NCBI RefSeq assembly: GCF_003660285.1
Contig: NZ_QXQQ01000005.1
Location: forward strand, 1 to 64,000
Source of the DNA: Helicobacter labacensis
GTDB taxonomy: Bacteria; Campylobacterota; Campylobacteria; Campylobacterales; Helicobacteraceae
Length of the DNA: 64,000 nt
Direction of reading: 5' to 3'
A program made the translations under genes and the position numbers. The notes under the pieces are model-generated. The model ran no database searches. It saw only the letters and a program-made list of their open reading frames with translations, and had not been told where the DNA came from. Positions 38,253 through 46,397 of the stretch are shown piece after piece. Each line of letters opens with the position of its first letter. Positions within the stretch are counted from its first letter, which is position 1.

Positions 38253-38522
38253 TTAAGAACTCAACTCCGATTGACTCTCCACATTCTGCAACCAAATAAA
38301 GACTTCTACCACACTAGAATAGAGCTCGGGTGGGATGGGCGTATCCAAACGCACATCTAATAAAGACTCCACCAGGGCTTCATTGCAAAATAAGGGCACA
38401 TCAAAGGCTTTAGCCTTCTTCACGATCGCGCGCGCGATCTCCCCCACTCCACTAGCCACCACCTTAGGCGCGCTATCCTGCCCCACATTATAAGCCAGCG
38501 CGACCGCTTTAGGGAGTGCCAT
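38253..38522 (-). CDS. flhB2: FlhB2, stand-alone FlhB C-terminal domain homologue
   Basis: 89 residues resembling only the cytoplasmic export-switch domain of FlhB (MALPKAVALAYNVGQDSAPK, VASGVGEIARAIVKKAKAFD, LFCNEALVESLLDVRLDTPI). The NPTH autocleavage motif of true FlhB is not present. Similar short FlhB paralogues are known in epsilonproteobacteria, where they may substitute for the cleaved domain in flagellar export. The start overlaps the ribE stop (ATGA), the same neighbour as in H. pylori. Confidence 0.88.
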   Translation of the reverse strand: MALPKAVALAYNVGQDSAPKVVASGVGEIARAIVKKAKAFDVPLFCNEALVESLLDVRLDTPIPPELYSSVVEVFIWLQNVESQSELSS

Positions 38523-39142
38523 CAATACCCCATCACAATGCGATCCACATCCTGCCAAGTGGGTTTGGCTTGTGGGGATCGTTGCAACAAACGCGCCAAG
38601 GCGCGCACCAACAGATCGCTTTCTAAATTGACTCGTTGCCCTTTCTTGTAGCTAGAAAATAGAGTATTAGCAAAGGTGTAGGGGATAATGGTTAGACTGA
38701 AGCTATGGACATGCACTTCACTAAGGGTGAGACTCACCCCATCTAGCGCAATCGAGCCCTTGGGGATACAAAGCCGCAAAAAATCGTTAGGGGCTTGGAC
38801 TTCTAAATTGACTTGGTTCGCATGGGGCTCAATAGCCACAATGGTGCCAATGCCATCAACATGCCCCTGTACGAAATGCCCATCTAGACGCGAATCAAGC
38901 CGTAAAGCCGGCTCCATATGCACACGCGCCCCGGGGGCATAATTTTCTAGGGCGATCGACTCTTGGGTGTGTGCGCTTAACTCTAAGACAAAACCCCCTT
39001 TCAACAGCCCAATAACCGTCAAACACGCCCCATTTACAGCGATGCTATCGCCCAAAGCGGGACGATAAGCACTTGACACTTCTAACACATTGCGGTTAAA
39101 GGTTTTGACTTGCGCCATTTGGTGAATCACGCCACTAAACAA
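38522..39142 (-). CDS. ribE: Riboflavin synthase alpha chain
   Basis: 206 residues in two repeated lumazine-binding halves. The start MFSGVIH matches the family's MFTGII and requires the TTG at 39142. The halves show GDSIAVNGACLTVIG and GSIALDGVSLTLSE. The enzyme dismutates two 6,7-dimethyl-8-ribityllumazine molecules to riboflavin. Coupled to flhB2. Confidence 0.93.
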   Translation of the reverse strand: MFSGVIHQMAQVKTFNRNVLEVSSAYRPALGDSIAVNGACLTVIGLLKGGFVLELSAHTQESIALENYAPGARVHMEPALRLDSRLDGHFVQGHVDGIGTIVAIEPHANQVNLEVQAPNDFLRLCIPKGSIALDGVSLTLSEVHVHSFSLTIIPYTFANTLFSSYKKGQRVNLESDLLVRALARLLQRSPQAKPTWQDVDRIVMGY

Positions 39143-39305
39143 GCTAACCCCTTCAAGATCAAACTATGTTCTTTTTAAGATTATAATATAAATTTGGTGG
39201 AATAGGAGATAAAAAGCTTGTAAGCACACGCCCAGCTATTTAAATGCTAATGCCCACAACCAAACCTTGTTCTAAGTGGCATTTTTTTCTACCAATGAGA
39301 CTAAC

Positions 39306-40667
39306 CTAGTTGCCCAATGGAAAATACTTGATTTGGAGCTCAATACCCTCGTTGGCTTTGAAGGTGTAGATCGCAAATTCCATTCTGTTCTGGTAAGGAT
39401 AAACCAACCACACGCCTACGCACCTTTGTCTGCTTTTTGATTCTGATTCAATAAAGGCGTATTTACTAGCATACGCCCACATTTGGTAACGATCGGCAGG
39501 AGAAATATCTCTAGGATTTTCAGGGGTTTTCCATTTGGTGTCTAAAATGTGGATTCTTCCATCTTTTCTTAGCACAATATCTGGGCGCATTTCAAAACAC
39601 TTTCTATTTTGCTGATCTAGCATTAGATATTTGCGGTTTTGTTTTTGCAGACCCACGCTACACCCTTCTAAACTTCTTTGCAACCAATGCCCCACAAAAG
39701 ATTCAAAAAGTCTTTCCATAGAGAATAACAACGCATACGCCCGATTTACTCCCTTATAGGGGGTGAGAGATTTTTTACGCAAGAAAAGATCGCACCATGC
39801 CAAAAGATTTTCATACTCCTTAAAACGGCTAGCGTGCGCGCTTTTGGCAAAGTCCGCATCTATGTTTTTACTCGGGCTTACCTCATCAAAGACAAAGCGC
39901 ACGCTATTTAACTTCTCTTGGCTTTTGGGACTTAAGCTCAAGGTTTTAAACATCTCCAGCGTGGATTTAATGAGGCGATTAGGCGGGTTATCTAGGCTAT
40001 ATTCATCGCTGATCGTGTAAAAGCGTTCTTTATGGATCATGTTAGCTTTGAGGTGTTGGGTAAACTCCAGCTTGCCTTTGAGAAAAGGGCGATTTTCTGA
40101 CACGCTTAGGTAATCCCGCTTTAAGCCCCGTTTGATGAGTGCTTGGCATTCCTCTAAAAACATTTGGATAAAAACCTCTAGCAGGGGCAGATGTGCGCTA
40201 CTAAGCTCAGAAAATTGGGTTTGTTTAAAGGGTGTATCTTTAAGGGTAGCCAAACAATTATGAAGCACAGCTTTAGCATAGCAGAGAGGACAATCGGGCT
40301 TTTTTAAAGGTTCTAGGTTGGTCTGTAGCTTGATAAATTCTTTGATCTGATCTTGAAATTTTGAGCGATCAAGTTTGGGTATTTTCTGCTGGCACTCGGG
40401 GGCGTGATCCCTTAAATCCCGCCCACAAATTTTAGGCAAAATCTCGATACAAAAGCCCTGCACTTGGATCAAACCCACATAATTTTGGGTTTTGAGGCTG
40501 TTGCCACTAAATCTTAAAAATTGATGGTTACCTTCTTGTCTAGTAAAATTTTCAAGGGCTTCCCATATTTTGGGGGCTTTGTCTTTACGATCTCCTAAGC
40601 GTTCTTCAATGTTTGTTTGGCTGAAAGCTTGGTACTCGGCTAAATAGAGCGTGGGTGTGGTTTTCAT
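39306..40667 (-). CDS. mcrC: McrC-like nuclease subunit of a type IV (McrBC) restriction system
   Basis: 453 residues. The C-terminal third has a PD-(D/E)xK nuclease core, MRPDIVLRKDGRIHILDTKW, typical of McrC (LlaJI/McrBC family). The N-terminal part, with FLRFSGNSLKTQNYVGLIQV and IEILPKI, matches the McrC adaptor region. It would cut DNA when McrB translocates between modified sites. The start overlaps the mcrB stop (ATGA). Confidence 0.88.
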   Translation of the reverse strand: MKTTPTLYLAEYQAFSQTNIEERLGDRKDKAPKIWEALENFTRQEGNHQFLRFSGNSLKTQNYVGLIQVQGFCIEILPKICGRDLRDHAPECQQKIPKLDRSKFQDQIKEFIKLQTNLEPLKKPDCPLCYAKAVLHNCLATLKDTPFKQTQFSELSSAHLPLLEVFIQMFLEECQALIKRGLKRDYLSVSENRPFLKGKLEFTQHLKANMIHKERFYTISDEYSLDNPPNRLIKSTLEMFKTLSLSPKSQEKLNSVRFVFDEVSPSKNIDADFAKSAHASRFKEYENLLAWCDLFLRKKSLTPYKGVNRAYALLFSMERLFESFVGHWLQRSLEGCSVGLQKQNRKYLMLDQQNRKCFEMRPDIVLRKDGRIHILDTKWKTPENPRDISPADRYQMWAYASKYAFIESESKSRQRCVGVWLVYPYQNRMEFAIYTFKANEGIELQIKYFPLGN

Positions 40668-43441
40668 GCGTTTTCATTAGAAGATTCAGCGGACACATTC
40701 TCACCTGCCGACCCTTCTCCTGCCTCGTTGTTTACCTTCACTTTATCATTATATATTTTTTCAAACATGGCAACTTCCCATGGACCCGGTTTGATGTGAT
40801 AAACCTTTTTATCAGAGTCTACAAAATCTTTAAGAGATTCCTCTAGATTGATGTTTTCTAAGGCTTTATGCCCCTCTTTAAATTTCTGCATTGTTTTAGG
40901 CGACAACATAGTATTGTCATTCAACACGACATTCACTTTGGCGTGATCGTCATAAAAATACTCTTGCAAAAGCGGGATGATCTTGTTTTTAAAGCAATCT
41001 TGCAAACCTTCTAAGTCTTTTAGCCCCAAAAAGTAGCTATGCCCGATGGTGTGATCTTTGTCTAGCAAAAACTCTATGCGCGCGTTTATCGCCTCTAAGA
41101 GTTTTTGCAAATCCACCCCCGCGCAATTCGCGCTCAGCAACGCAGGATTAGGCATGATTTCCTCAAAGACGAATCGACGGCGCAAAGCCGTATCTAGCAA
41201 GGCGATAGAGCGATCGGCGGTGTTCATCGTGCCGATGATGTAAAGATTGTCGGGAACGCCAAAAGGAGGCTTTTTGCTGTAGGGCAGAGTTACCCGCAAT
41301 TCCTCGCTACTGCCTATGCGTTTGCTAGGTTCGATAAGTGTAATGAGCTCGCCAAAAATCTTAGAGATATTGCCCCGATTGATTTCATCAATGATGAGGA
41401 TGTAGGGTTGCTTGGTGGGGGCTTTGGGGTTTGGCTGGAGTGGCATCATTTCAATGGATGGTGTCGTTAGATTTTGGGTTTTTAGGTAATCTGCTTCAAA
41501 TGCCGTGAGTTTTCTAAGGAGCGCATAATGGTAAGAGGTATTAGAAACATGGATGTCCTTAGGTTTTTGAATGCCCCTCGTCTTGTCTGCTTGATACAAC
41601 TCCCTTAATTTGCTCCCCTCAATAGAAACCGGTTCTTTTTCTTGATTGTAAGTGATTGCAAACTTGAACCCTTCTGCTGTTTTACTCCATGTGAGTTCTT
41701 TTTGGTCCCCTTGATAAAGCTCAATGTAACATTGTCCCTTAACCTCTTGTTCTTGCCTCAAAGAAGCCGTAAAAGCTTCCAACAAAGCGTGCCAATGCGC
41801 ATCAATCTGTACCATTTCTTTAGGTACATGCGCATCCGTATTTTCTAAGGCTTCTTGCGCCCTTTGGCACATTTGTTTAAAAATCCCCGCCTCAACTTTG
41901 TAAGACACCTGATCGCTATTCATCTCGGGCTTGATTCCCTCTACAAATTCCTCATAGCCATAGCTTTGGTGGAAGGTTACAAAGCCAATGTAGCCTTGAT
42001 CTTTGTAATAATCAAACAAAGTTTTAGCGCGGGCTCTGTTTATCTCGCTCTGTGTTTGGGCGGATTGAGGTATTTCAAGCTTTAACACTTCAAACGCGTT
42101 GTTAATTTCTGTTTCTAACTCCTGTCCTTGCTTGCCTAGCAAAATTTCTAACGCCTTGTTGATGGTGTTATAAGTCTTGCCTGTGCCCGGGGGTCCATAG
42201 AGGATTTGGTTTAGGGGGGTTTTGTTTTTCATAGTCTCTCCTTTGTGGTTTTCTTGGGATGTTTGTGAATTGTTTATTTTAAAGTCATTGATAGGGACTT
42301 CATGAAATTTATTGACACACCACAAAAATTGATCTGTGATATTTTGTTCAAACTCCTCCAGAGTATCGTAAGTATAGAGATAATCGTTCTTATGGATGAG
42401 ATGCGTATTTTTGCCTGAAAAAAGCTTTGGATACGCCCGGCATTTTTCACAGATCTTTTTATGCTTTCCATCCCAACCAGCTAGACCTATACAACAGACA
42501 AACCCTCTTGGGGGGACATTGACTACCTCAGTGTCGTGCCAGTTATAGCCCACCCAAATATCAAAACCCCGAATCCCGTTTTCTGTTCTAATATTGACAA
42601 ACTCCCCCCTCTCACCCCCTACAATTTTTGTGCGGAAAAAGGCAAGTCCGGGATACCCTTTTCCTTTTTTAAAAGCATCAGCACCGGCATGCACAAAACA
42701 CTCATACCCCCACCCCTGTGCAAAATTGTTTAACCTCTTTTCAAGCGCACTACGCTCACTCTCTAGGGGAGGCTTAGGGTTTTTGCGACTCCCCTGCACG
42801 GCTTTATCCACCAAACCCACAAACTCCTGTAATAACCCTAAAAACTCTGCTTTCTGTTCCTCGCTCCATTCTACCTTTTCCATACCATTTCCTTTAAAGT
42901 CCTCTAAGGGAATCGCATTGAACTTAACTGCCAATTCTAAAAAGTAATCTGCTATTTCTCCTATAGTGCCTAAATCGCGCTCTTCGTATCCCAAAGGGTG
43001 ATCACCACCAAATAACTTTTCATAAGCGGCGCACTTTCTGCACTCTTCAAAACCCTCATCAGCGCGCCCTATATAAATGTCAAAGAGCTTGGGTTGTTCC
43101 TTGCGTGCATACGCAAACCAGATGTAAAAACCCTTTTGGGGCGTTGGCTTTTTAGGATCAGCAAACCACTCTTTTAAAGTATCTTGTCTAAAAAAAGAAA
43201 TCGCCGGTTTGTTGGCTAAATTGCCAAATCCCGGACTAATCACGCACACATACCCAAACTCCCGTAAAAACGCATTTAATCTTTTTTGGAGTGTATCGCA
43301 TGCACTCTTTGGGGCTTTAGGGGCTGGGCTCTCCCCTCTTTCCTCCCACTCCTGCACCGCTTTATCCACTAAATCCACAAACTCCTGCAATAACCCTAAA
43401 AACTCTGCTTTTTGTTCTGCATTCCATTCTAGCTTTTCCAT
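40664..43441 (-). CDS. mcrB: McrB-like AAA+ GTPase with duplicated N-terminal DNA-reading domain
   Basis: 925 residues. Two tandem N-terminal domains begin MEKLEWNAEQKAEFLGLLQE (residue 1) and MEKVEWSEEQKAEFLGLLQE (residue 187); each carries a CxxC pair (ECRKCAAY, ICEKCRAY) and resembles the MrcB-type N-terminal modified-DNA-binding domain. The motor follows: Walker A GPPGTGKT near 415, YILIIDEINRGNISKIFGEL, and IIGTMNTADRSIALLDTAL. Internal ATGs at 42883 and 42230-42232 each have strong Shine-Dalgarno sites (AAAGGA, AAAGGAG), so shorter McrB forms are likely. It presumably restricts DNA bearing modified bases. Confidence 0.88.
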   Translation of the reverse strand: MEKLEWNAEQKAEFLGLLQEFVDLVDKAVQEWEERGESPAPKAPKSACDTLQKRLNAFLREFGYVCVISPGFGNLANKPAISFFRQDTLKEWFADPKKPTPQKGFYIWFAYARKEQPKLFDIYIGRADEGFEECRKCAAYEKLFGGDHPLGYEERDLGTIGEIADYFLELAVKFNAIPLEDFKGNGMEKVEWSEEQKAEFLGLLQEFVGLVDKAVQGSRKNPKPPLESERSALEKRLNNFAQGWGYECFVHAGADAFKKGKGYPGLAFFRTKIVGGERGEFVNIRTENGIRGFDIWVGYNWHDTEVVNVPPRGFVCCIGLAGWDGKHKKICEKCRAYPKLFSGKNTHLIHKNDYLYTYDTLEEFEQNITDQFLWCVNKFHEVPINDFKINNSQTSQENHKGETMKNKTPLNQILYGPPGTGKTYNTINKALEILLGKQGQELETEINNAFEVLKLEIPQSAQTQSEINRARAKTLFDYYKDQGYIGFVTFHQSYGYEEFVEGIKPEMNSDQVSYKVEAGIFKQMCQRAQEALENTDAHVPKEMVQIDAHWHALLEAFTASLRQEQEVKGQCYIELYQGDQKELTWSKTAEGFKFAITYNQEKEPVSIEGSKLRELYQADKTRGIQKPKDIHVSNTSYHYALLRKLTAFEADYLKTQNLTTPSIEMMPLQPNPKAPTKQPYILIIDEINRGNISKIFGELITLIEPSKRIGSSEELRVTLPYSKKPPFGVPDNLYIIGTMNTADRSIALLDTALRRRFVFEEIMPNPALLSANCAGVDLQKLLEAINARIEFLLDKDHTIGHSYFLGLKDLEGLQDCFKNKIIPLLQEYFYDDHAKVNVVLNDNTMLSPKTMQKFKEGHKALENINLEESLKDFVDSDKKVYHIKPGPWEVAMFEKIYNDKVKVNNEAGEGSAGENVSAESSNENA
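42230..42245 (-). promoter_or_regulatory. Internal ribosome-binding site and start for a short McrB form
   Basis: On the minus strand AAAGGAG (42239-42245) precedes ATG (42232-42230) with six bases between. Initiation here gives MKNKTPLNQILYGPPGTGKT onward, a 522-residue motor-only McrB equivalent to the E. coli short form. Confidence 0.6.
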
Positions 43442-43740
43442 AACACTTCCTTAAAGTCCTCTGAAATGATCAGCGATCTCTTCTAGCGCGTCCTCTATGT
43501 TAGCATAAATTCCATATTCGGGATTATGCCCCTCAAAATCTTTTTATAAATTAGAAACTTTTGGCACGCTAACCTGCTTGCCTTGACAAACCTGCCTATA
43601 GCAAGATGAAAACCTCTTGGATACTCTAGCCACTTTGACAGTTGAGATCAGACAAAACATGATCGAATTTTTCTGCTAACTTGCTAGGTTCTAAGCCTCT
43701 TGTTGTCATCTCCGCTGGCTATTGCGCAAACTCCCCCAAC
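43442..43740 (-). pseudogene. Decayed extra copy of the McrB N-terminal domain
   Basis: Upstream of mcrB the minus strand retains broken traces of the same domain: FQGLLGEFAQ (compare FLGLLQEFV) near 43740, and EYGIYANIEDALEEIADHFR ending in a TAA at the position where the live copies read EIADYFLELAVKFN. Several stops separate them. The region otherwise holds no gene up to the amiE promoter, which is divergent. Confidence 0.5.
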
Positions 43741-43881
43741 AATCCCTGAAACGCTTTTATTGCGCGCTAAGAATTATCATAATTGTTTTTGTTTGTGTTG
43801 CAATTTTGTTTACGCAACTATTGTAAAAGCCCCCTTGGGGTTTTTCAAGACTCCTCAATAAACGCATTACAAGGAGATGAT

Positions 43882-44901
43882 ATGAGACATGGAGATATTA
43901 GCAGTAGCCCTGATACTGTGGGCGTAGCGGTGATCAATTACAAAATGCCTAGATTGCACACCAAAGCGCAGGTGTTAGAAAATTGCCACAACATCGCTCA
44001 GGTGATTGGTGGGGTCAAACAGGGCTTGCCCGGGTTGGATCTGATTATTTTCCCTGAATACAGCACGCAGGGGATTATGTATGACAAACAAGAGATGTTT
44101 GACACAGCAGCCAGTGTTCCGGGCGAAGAAACCGCTATTTTTTCTGAGGCTTGCAAGAAAAACAAAGTTTGGGGCGTGTTTTCGCTCACGGGTGAAAAGC
44201 ACGAACAAGCCCAAAAGAATCCTTATAACACTCTGATCCTCATCAATGATAAGGGCGAGATCGTGCAAAAATACCGCAAGATTTTGCCTTGGTGCCCCAT
44301 TGAATGCTGGTATCCGGGAGATAAAACCTATGTGGTTGAGGGACCTAAGGGGCTAAAAGTTTCTTTGATTATCTGCGATGATGGCAATTACCCCGAGATT
44401 TGGCGTGATTGTGCGATGCGCGGTGCCGAGCTTATTGTGCGCTGTCAAGGTTATATGTATCCAGCCAAAGAACAGCAGATCACAATGGTAAAAGCGATGG
44501 CGTGGGCTAATCAATGCTATGTGGCTGTGGCGAATGCTACCGGCTTTGATGGGGTGTATTCTTACTTTGGACACTCTAGTATCATCGGTTTTGATGGGCG
44601 CACTTTGGGCGAATGCGGGGAGGAAGAAAATGGACTCCAATATGCCCAACTCTCTGTGCACCAAATCCGCGATGCCAGAAAATACGATCAAAGCCAAAAC
44701 CAACTCTTCAAACTCTTGCACCGCGGTTATAGCGGAGTCTTTGCTAGTGGGGATGGGGATAAGGGCGTGGTAGAATGCCCCTTTGAGTTTTATAAAACTT
44801 GGGTCAATGATCCCAAAAAAGCTCAAGAGAATGTAGAGAAATTCACCCGCTCTAGCGTGGGTGTAGCTACATGCCCGGTCTATGATTTGCCCAAAGAATG
44901 A
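43882..44901 (+). CDS. amiE: Aliphatic amidase
   Basis: 339 residues, strongly like H. pylori AmiE. Nitrilase-fold catalytic triad: Glu in [10 protein letters not shown], Lys in YRKILPW and Cys in [20 protein letters not shown] (C-E-E-K family). The ATG has AAGGAG (43871-43876); the longer open frame upstream is non-coding in appearance. It hydrolyses short-chain amides such as acrylamide or propionamide to ammonia, an extra ammonia source in acid. In H. pylori it lies near pabB; here it is separated by the oor, rib and mcr genes. It lies next to phage-like debris on the 3' side. Confidence 0.93.
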   Translation: MRHGDISSSPDTVGVAVINYKMPRLHTKAQVLENCHNIAQVIGGVKQGLPGLDLIIFPEYSTQGIMYDKQEMFDTAASVPGEETAIFSEACKKNKVWGVFSLTGEKHEQAQKNPYNTLILINDKGEIVQKYRKILPWCPIECWYPGDKTYVVEGPKGLKVSLIICDDGNYPEIWRDCAMRGAELIVRCQGYMYPAKEQQITMVKAMAWANQCYVAVANATGFDGVYSYFGHSSIIGFDGRTLGECGEEENGLQYAQLSVHQIRDARKYDQSQNQLFKLLHRGYSGVFASGDGDKGVVECPFEFYKTWVNDPKKAQENVEKFTRSSVGVATCPVYDLPKE

Positions 44902-45219
44902 GGGGGTTAGGTTTAGATGGCTTTTGGCGCAAAACCTGCGGTGTGGAGCTTTAGAGATGCTTAAAGATTTTCTGCACATACGCGCCATGTCCTTGGGATA
45001 TTGTTCAATTTGGGGATTTTTGCTCACATCATTACGAGTAAAGTAGGCAGGGCGCGTATGCTTAAAAACTTGTGTGTCTTGCATAGGGGGAATACACCCC
45101 ATCCACCACTAGCACCATTTGGACGCTTGCGCGCGAAAGCGCACAGATTGGAGTAAACGCGCGCGCTTTCACTAGCACTATTTGGACTAGCGCGCTGCGT
45201 GTTCTTGGGGACTTAAAAG
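44902..45219. other. Intergenic stretch with decayed phage-like coding and a 63-bp-spaced direct repeat
   Basis: No intact gene is seen. The repeat CACTAGCACYATTTGGAC occurs at 45107-45124 and 45170-45187. Read on the minus strand it gives two similar 21-residue units (VQIVLV / VQMVLV). A minus-strand run TQVFKHTRPAYFTRNDVSKN near 45040-45080 looks protein-like but breaks at the amiE end. Probably remnants of the neighbouring phage-like genes. Confidence 0.35.
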
Positions 45220-45526
45220 TTATTTGGGTGCTACGCACCCAGCGCACCTTTGGAGCTTAAGCGTTTTACTTAGTTTTGCGTCTTTAATTATTTTCACATG
45301 GGGTGCGCGGGTGCCGCCTATAATTTCCTTGATCTCGCTAGCGCGTAGAGAATAATGTACTCCTTGATAAACCACGCCTAAACAATCCTCATCCCCCTCA
45401 GGGACATAAGAATAGCTATTGACATAATACGCATAGTAAAGCTTAACCCCCCTCCCACACATCGCCGTTTACAAAGATGATCTTTAGCGGGTCTTCATAT
45501 GCGTCCATATTAGGCAGATGTTCCAC
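45220..45526 (-). pseudogene. Phage-like small gene split by a G6 tract
   Basis: GTG at 45526 has AAGGAG upstream and reads VEHLPNMDAYEDPLKIIFVN, then GDVWEGG and a stop. Beyond it, in the next frame, VKLYYAYYVNSYSYVPEGDE continues to the stop at 45220. Removing one base from the G6 run (C6 at 45447-45452) fuses the two into about 101 residues. It starts right behind the 45528-45911 gene. Function unknown; the small, tightly packed genes on one strand look phage-like. Confidence 0.5.
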
Positions 45527-45527
45527 T

Positions 45528-45911
45528 CTACTCCTTAATTTTTACAGGGACTATGTGAATCTCCCCTTTATCATTCCAGTGTAGTTTACTTTTAAACACT
45601 TTAATAAGAGCTTTGCCATGTTGGCTAACAAAACCTTCAAAATTAGGGTGGCTAATGATGCCATGTTTATCCCATGCGCTTTTATCTTGGGTTAACCTAA
45701 TTTGCAAACTCTGTTTAATTTTGCGCTTTAAAGCGCGTTTAAGGGCTCTTAAATAATAGCTGCGTCCCTGAATATAGCCCCCTACCTCCATATGTAGCGT
45801 TCTTGTTTGCGGTAATTGTACATTTATGGCTCTTTTAACACACTCTAACTTATTATTTACACTCCTCCTTTTTAGCTCTTGCAGTGTTTTTAATATCCAA
45901 TTTATATCCAA
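45528..45911 (-). CDS. Hypothetical phage-like protein, 127 aa
   Basis: Basic protein (many Lys/Arg) starting MDINWILKTLQELKRRSVNN from a TTG overlapping the preceding small frame, with C-terminal HGKALIKVFKSKLHWNDKGE. No family recognised. Its size, basic character, overlap with its upstream neighbour and coupling to the next frame suggest a phage morphogenesis-type gene. Confidence 0.5.
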   Translation of the reverse strand: MDINWILKTLQELKRRSVNNKLECVKRAINVQLPQTRTLHMEVGGYIQGRSYYLRALKRALKRKIKQSLQIRLTQDKSAWDKHGIISHPNFEGFVSQHGKALIKVFKSKLHWNDKGEIHIVPVKIKE

Positions 45912-46015
45912 TTTGCTAAGGCTTGCTCCACACGCTTTAAAATAACCTTCTTATTTGCAACCCGTGGTTTTTCCTTAGTCTCATTAGGTATGCAGTATCC
46001 GGAAAACTGCCTCAT
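45902..46015 (-). CDS. Very small phage-like open frame, 37 aa
   Basis: ATG 46015 to TAA 45902 encodes MRQFSGYCIPNETKEKPRVA and a Lys-rich end VILKRVEQALANWI. It overlaps the genes on both sides in other frames, the packing typical of phage operons. The ribosome site is weak and function is unknown. Confidence 0.35.
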   Translation of the reverse strand: MRQFSGYCIPNETKEKPRVANKKVILKRVEQALANWI

Positions 46016-46238
46016 TCTTTTGCTCACGCATTGTCTCCCACTTAGCTACAAATGCCTCACATAGCCCCTCAATTTCTAGCAACTCCTTTTCTTGGCGCGC
46101 ATTGAGCTCTTGCATGCGAATCATGCTCTTATATAGCAGGCGCGATCTCTTATGGTGTACTCGCTGAAATACAGATGCACGCCCAAGAGTTAGGATGTGA
46201 GAAACTTCAAGAAACCAAAGACCAAAGAAATCATTAAT
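45984..46238 (-). pseudogene. Phage-like open frame without a start codon
   Basis: 85 codons open between stops read NDFFGLWFLEVSHILTLGRA, then KSMIRMQELNARQEKELLEI and AFVAKWETMREQKNEAVFRI. The last 45 residues could start at ATG in SMIRMQ; the upstream part has no start. The helical, Glu/Gln-rich end looks like a real protein tail. From 46239 to the gadB stop (46397) I see nothing further. Confidence 0.35.
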
Positions 46239-46397
46239 CTAATCTTATCTGTGCACACACTAGAAAGCATCGCCAAAGTTTGATCTAATTTAGATGACAT
46301 TGAGCAAGGAGTTGCACCCGCATTCCTAGCGCACAGAACAAGCAATGGGCTTAGAGCGCAAAGACTCCGACCAAATTTATGACTCCCCCCAAATTCC

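Noticed and set aside
44353-45102. Long minus-strand frame antisense to amiE (249 codons)
   Set aside because: Most of it is the exact complement of the strongly conserved amidase, so it is a shadow. Only its upstream end outside amiE looks protein-like.
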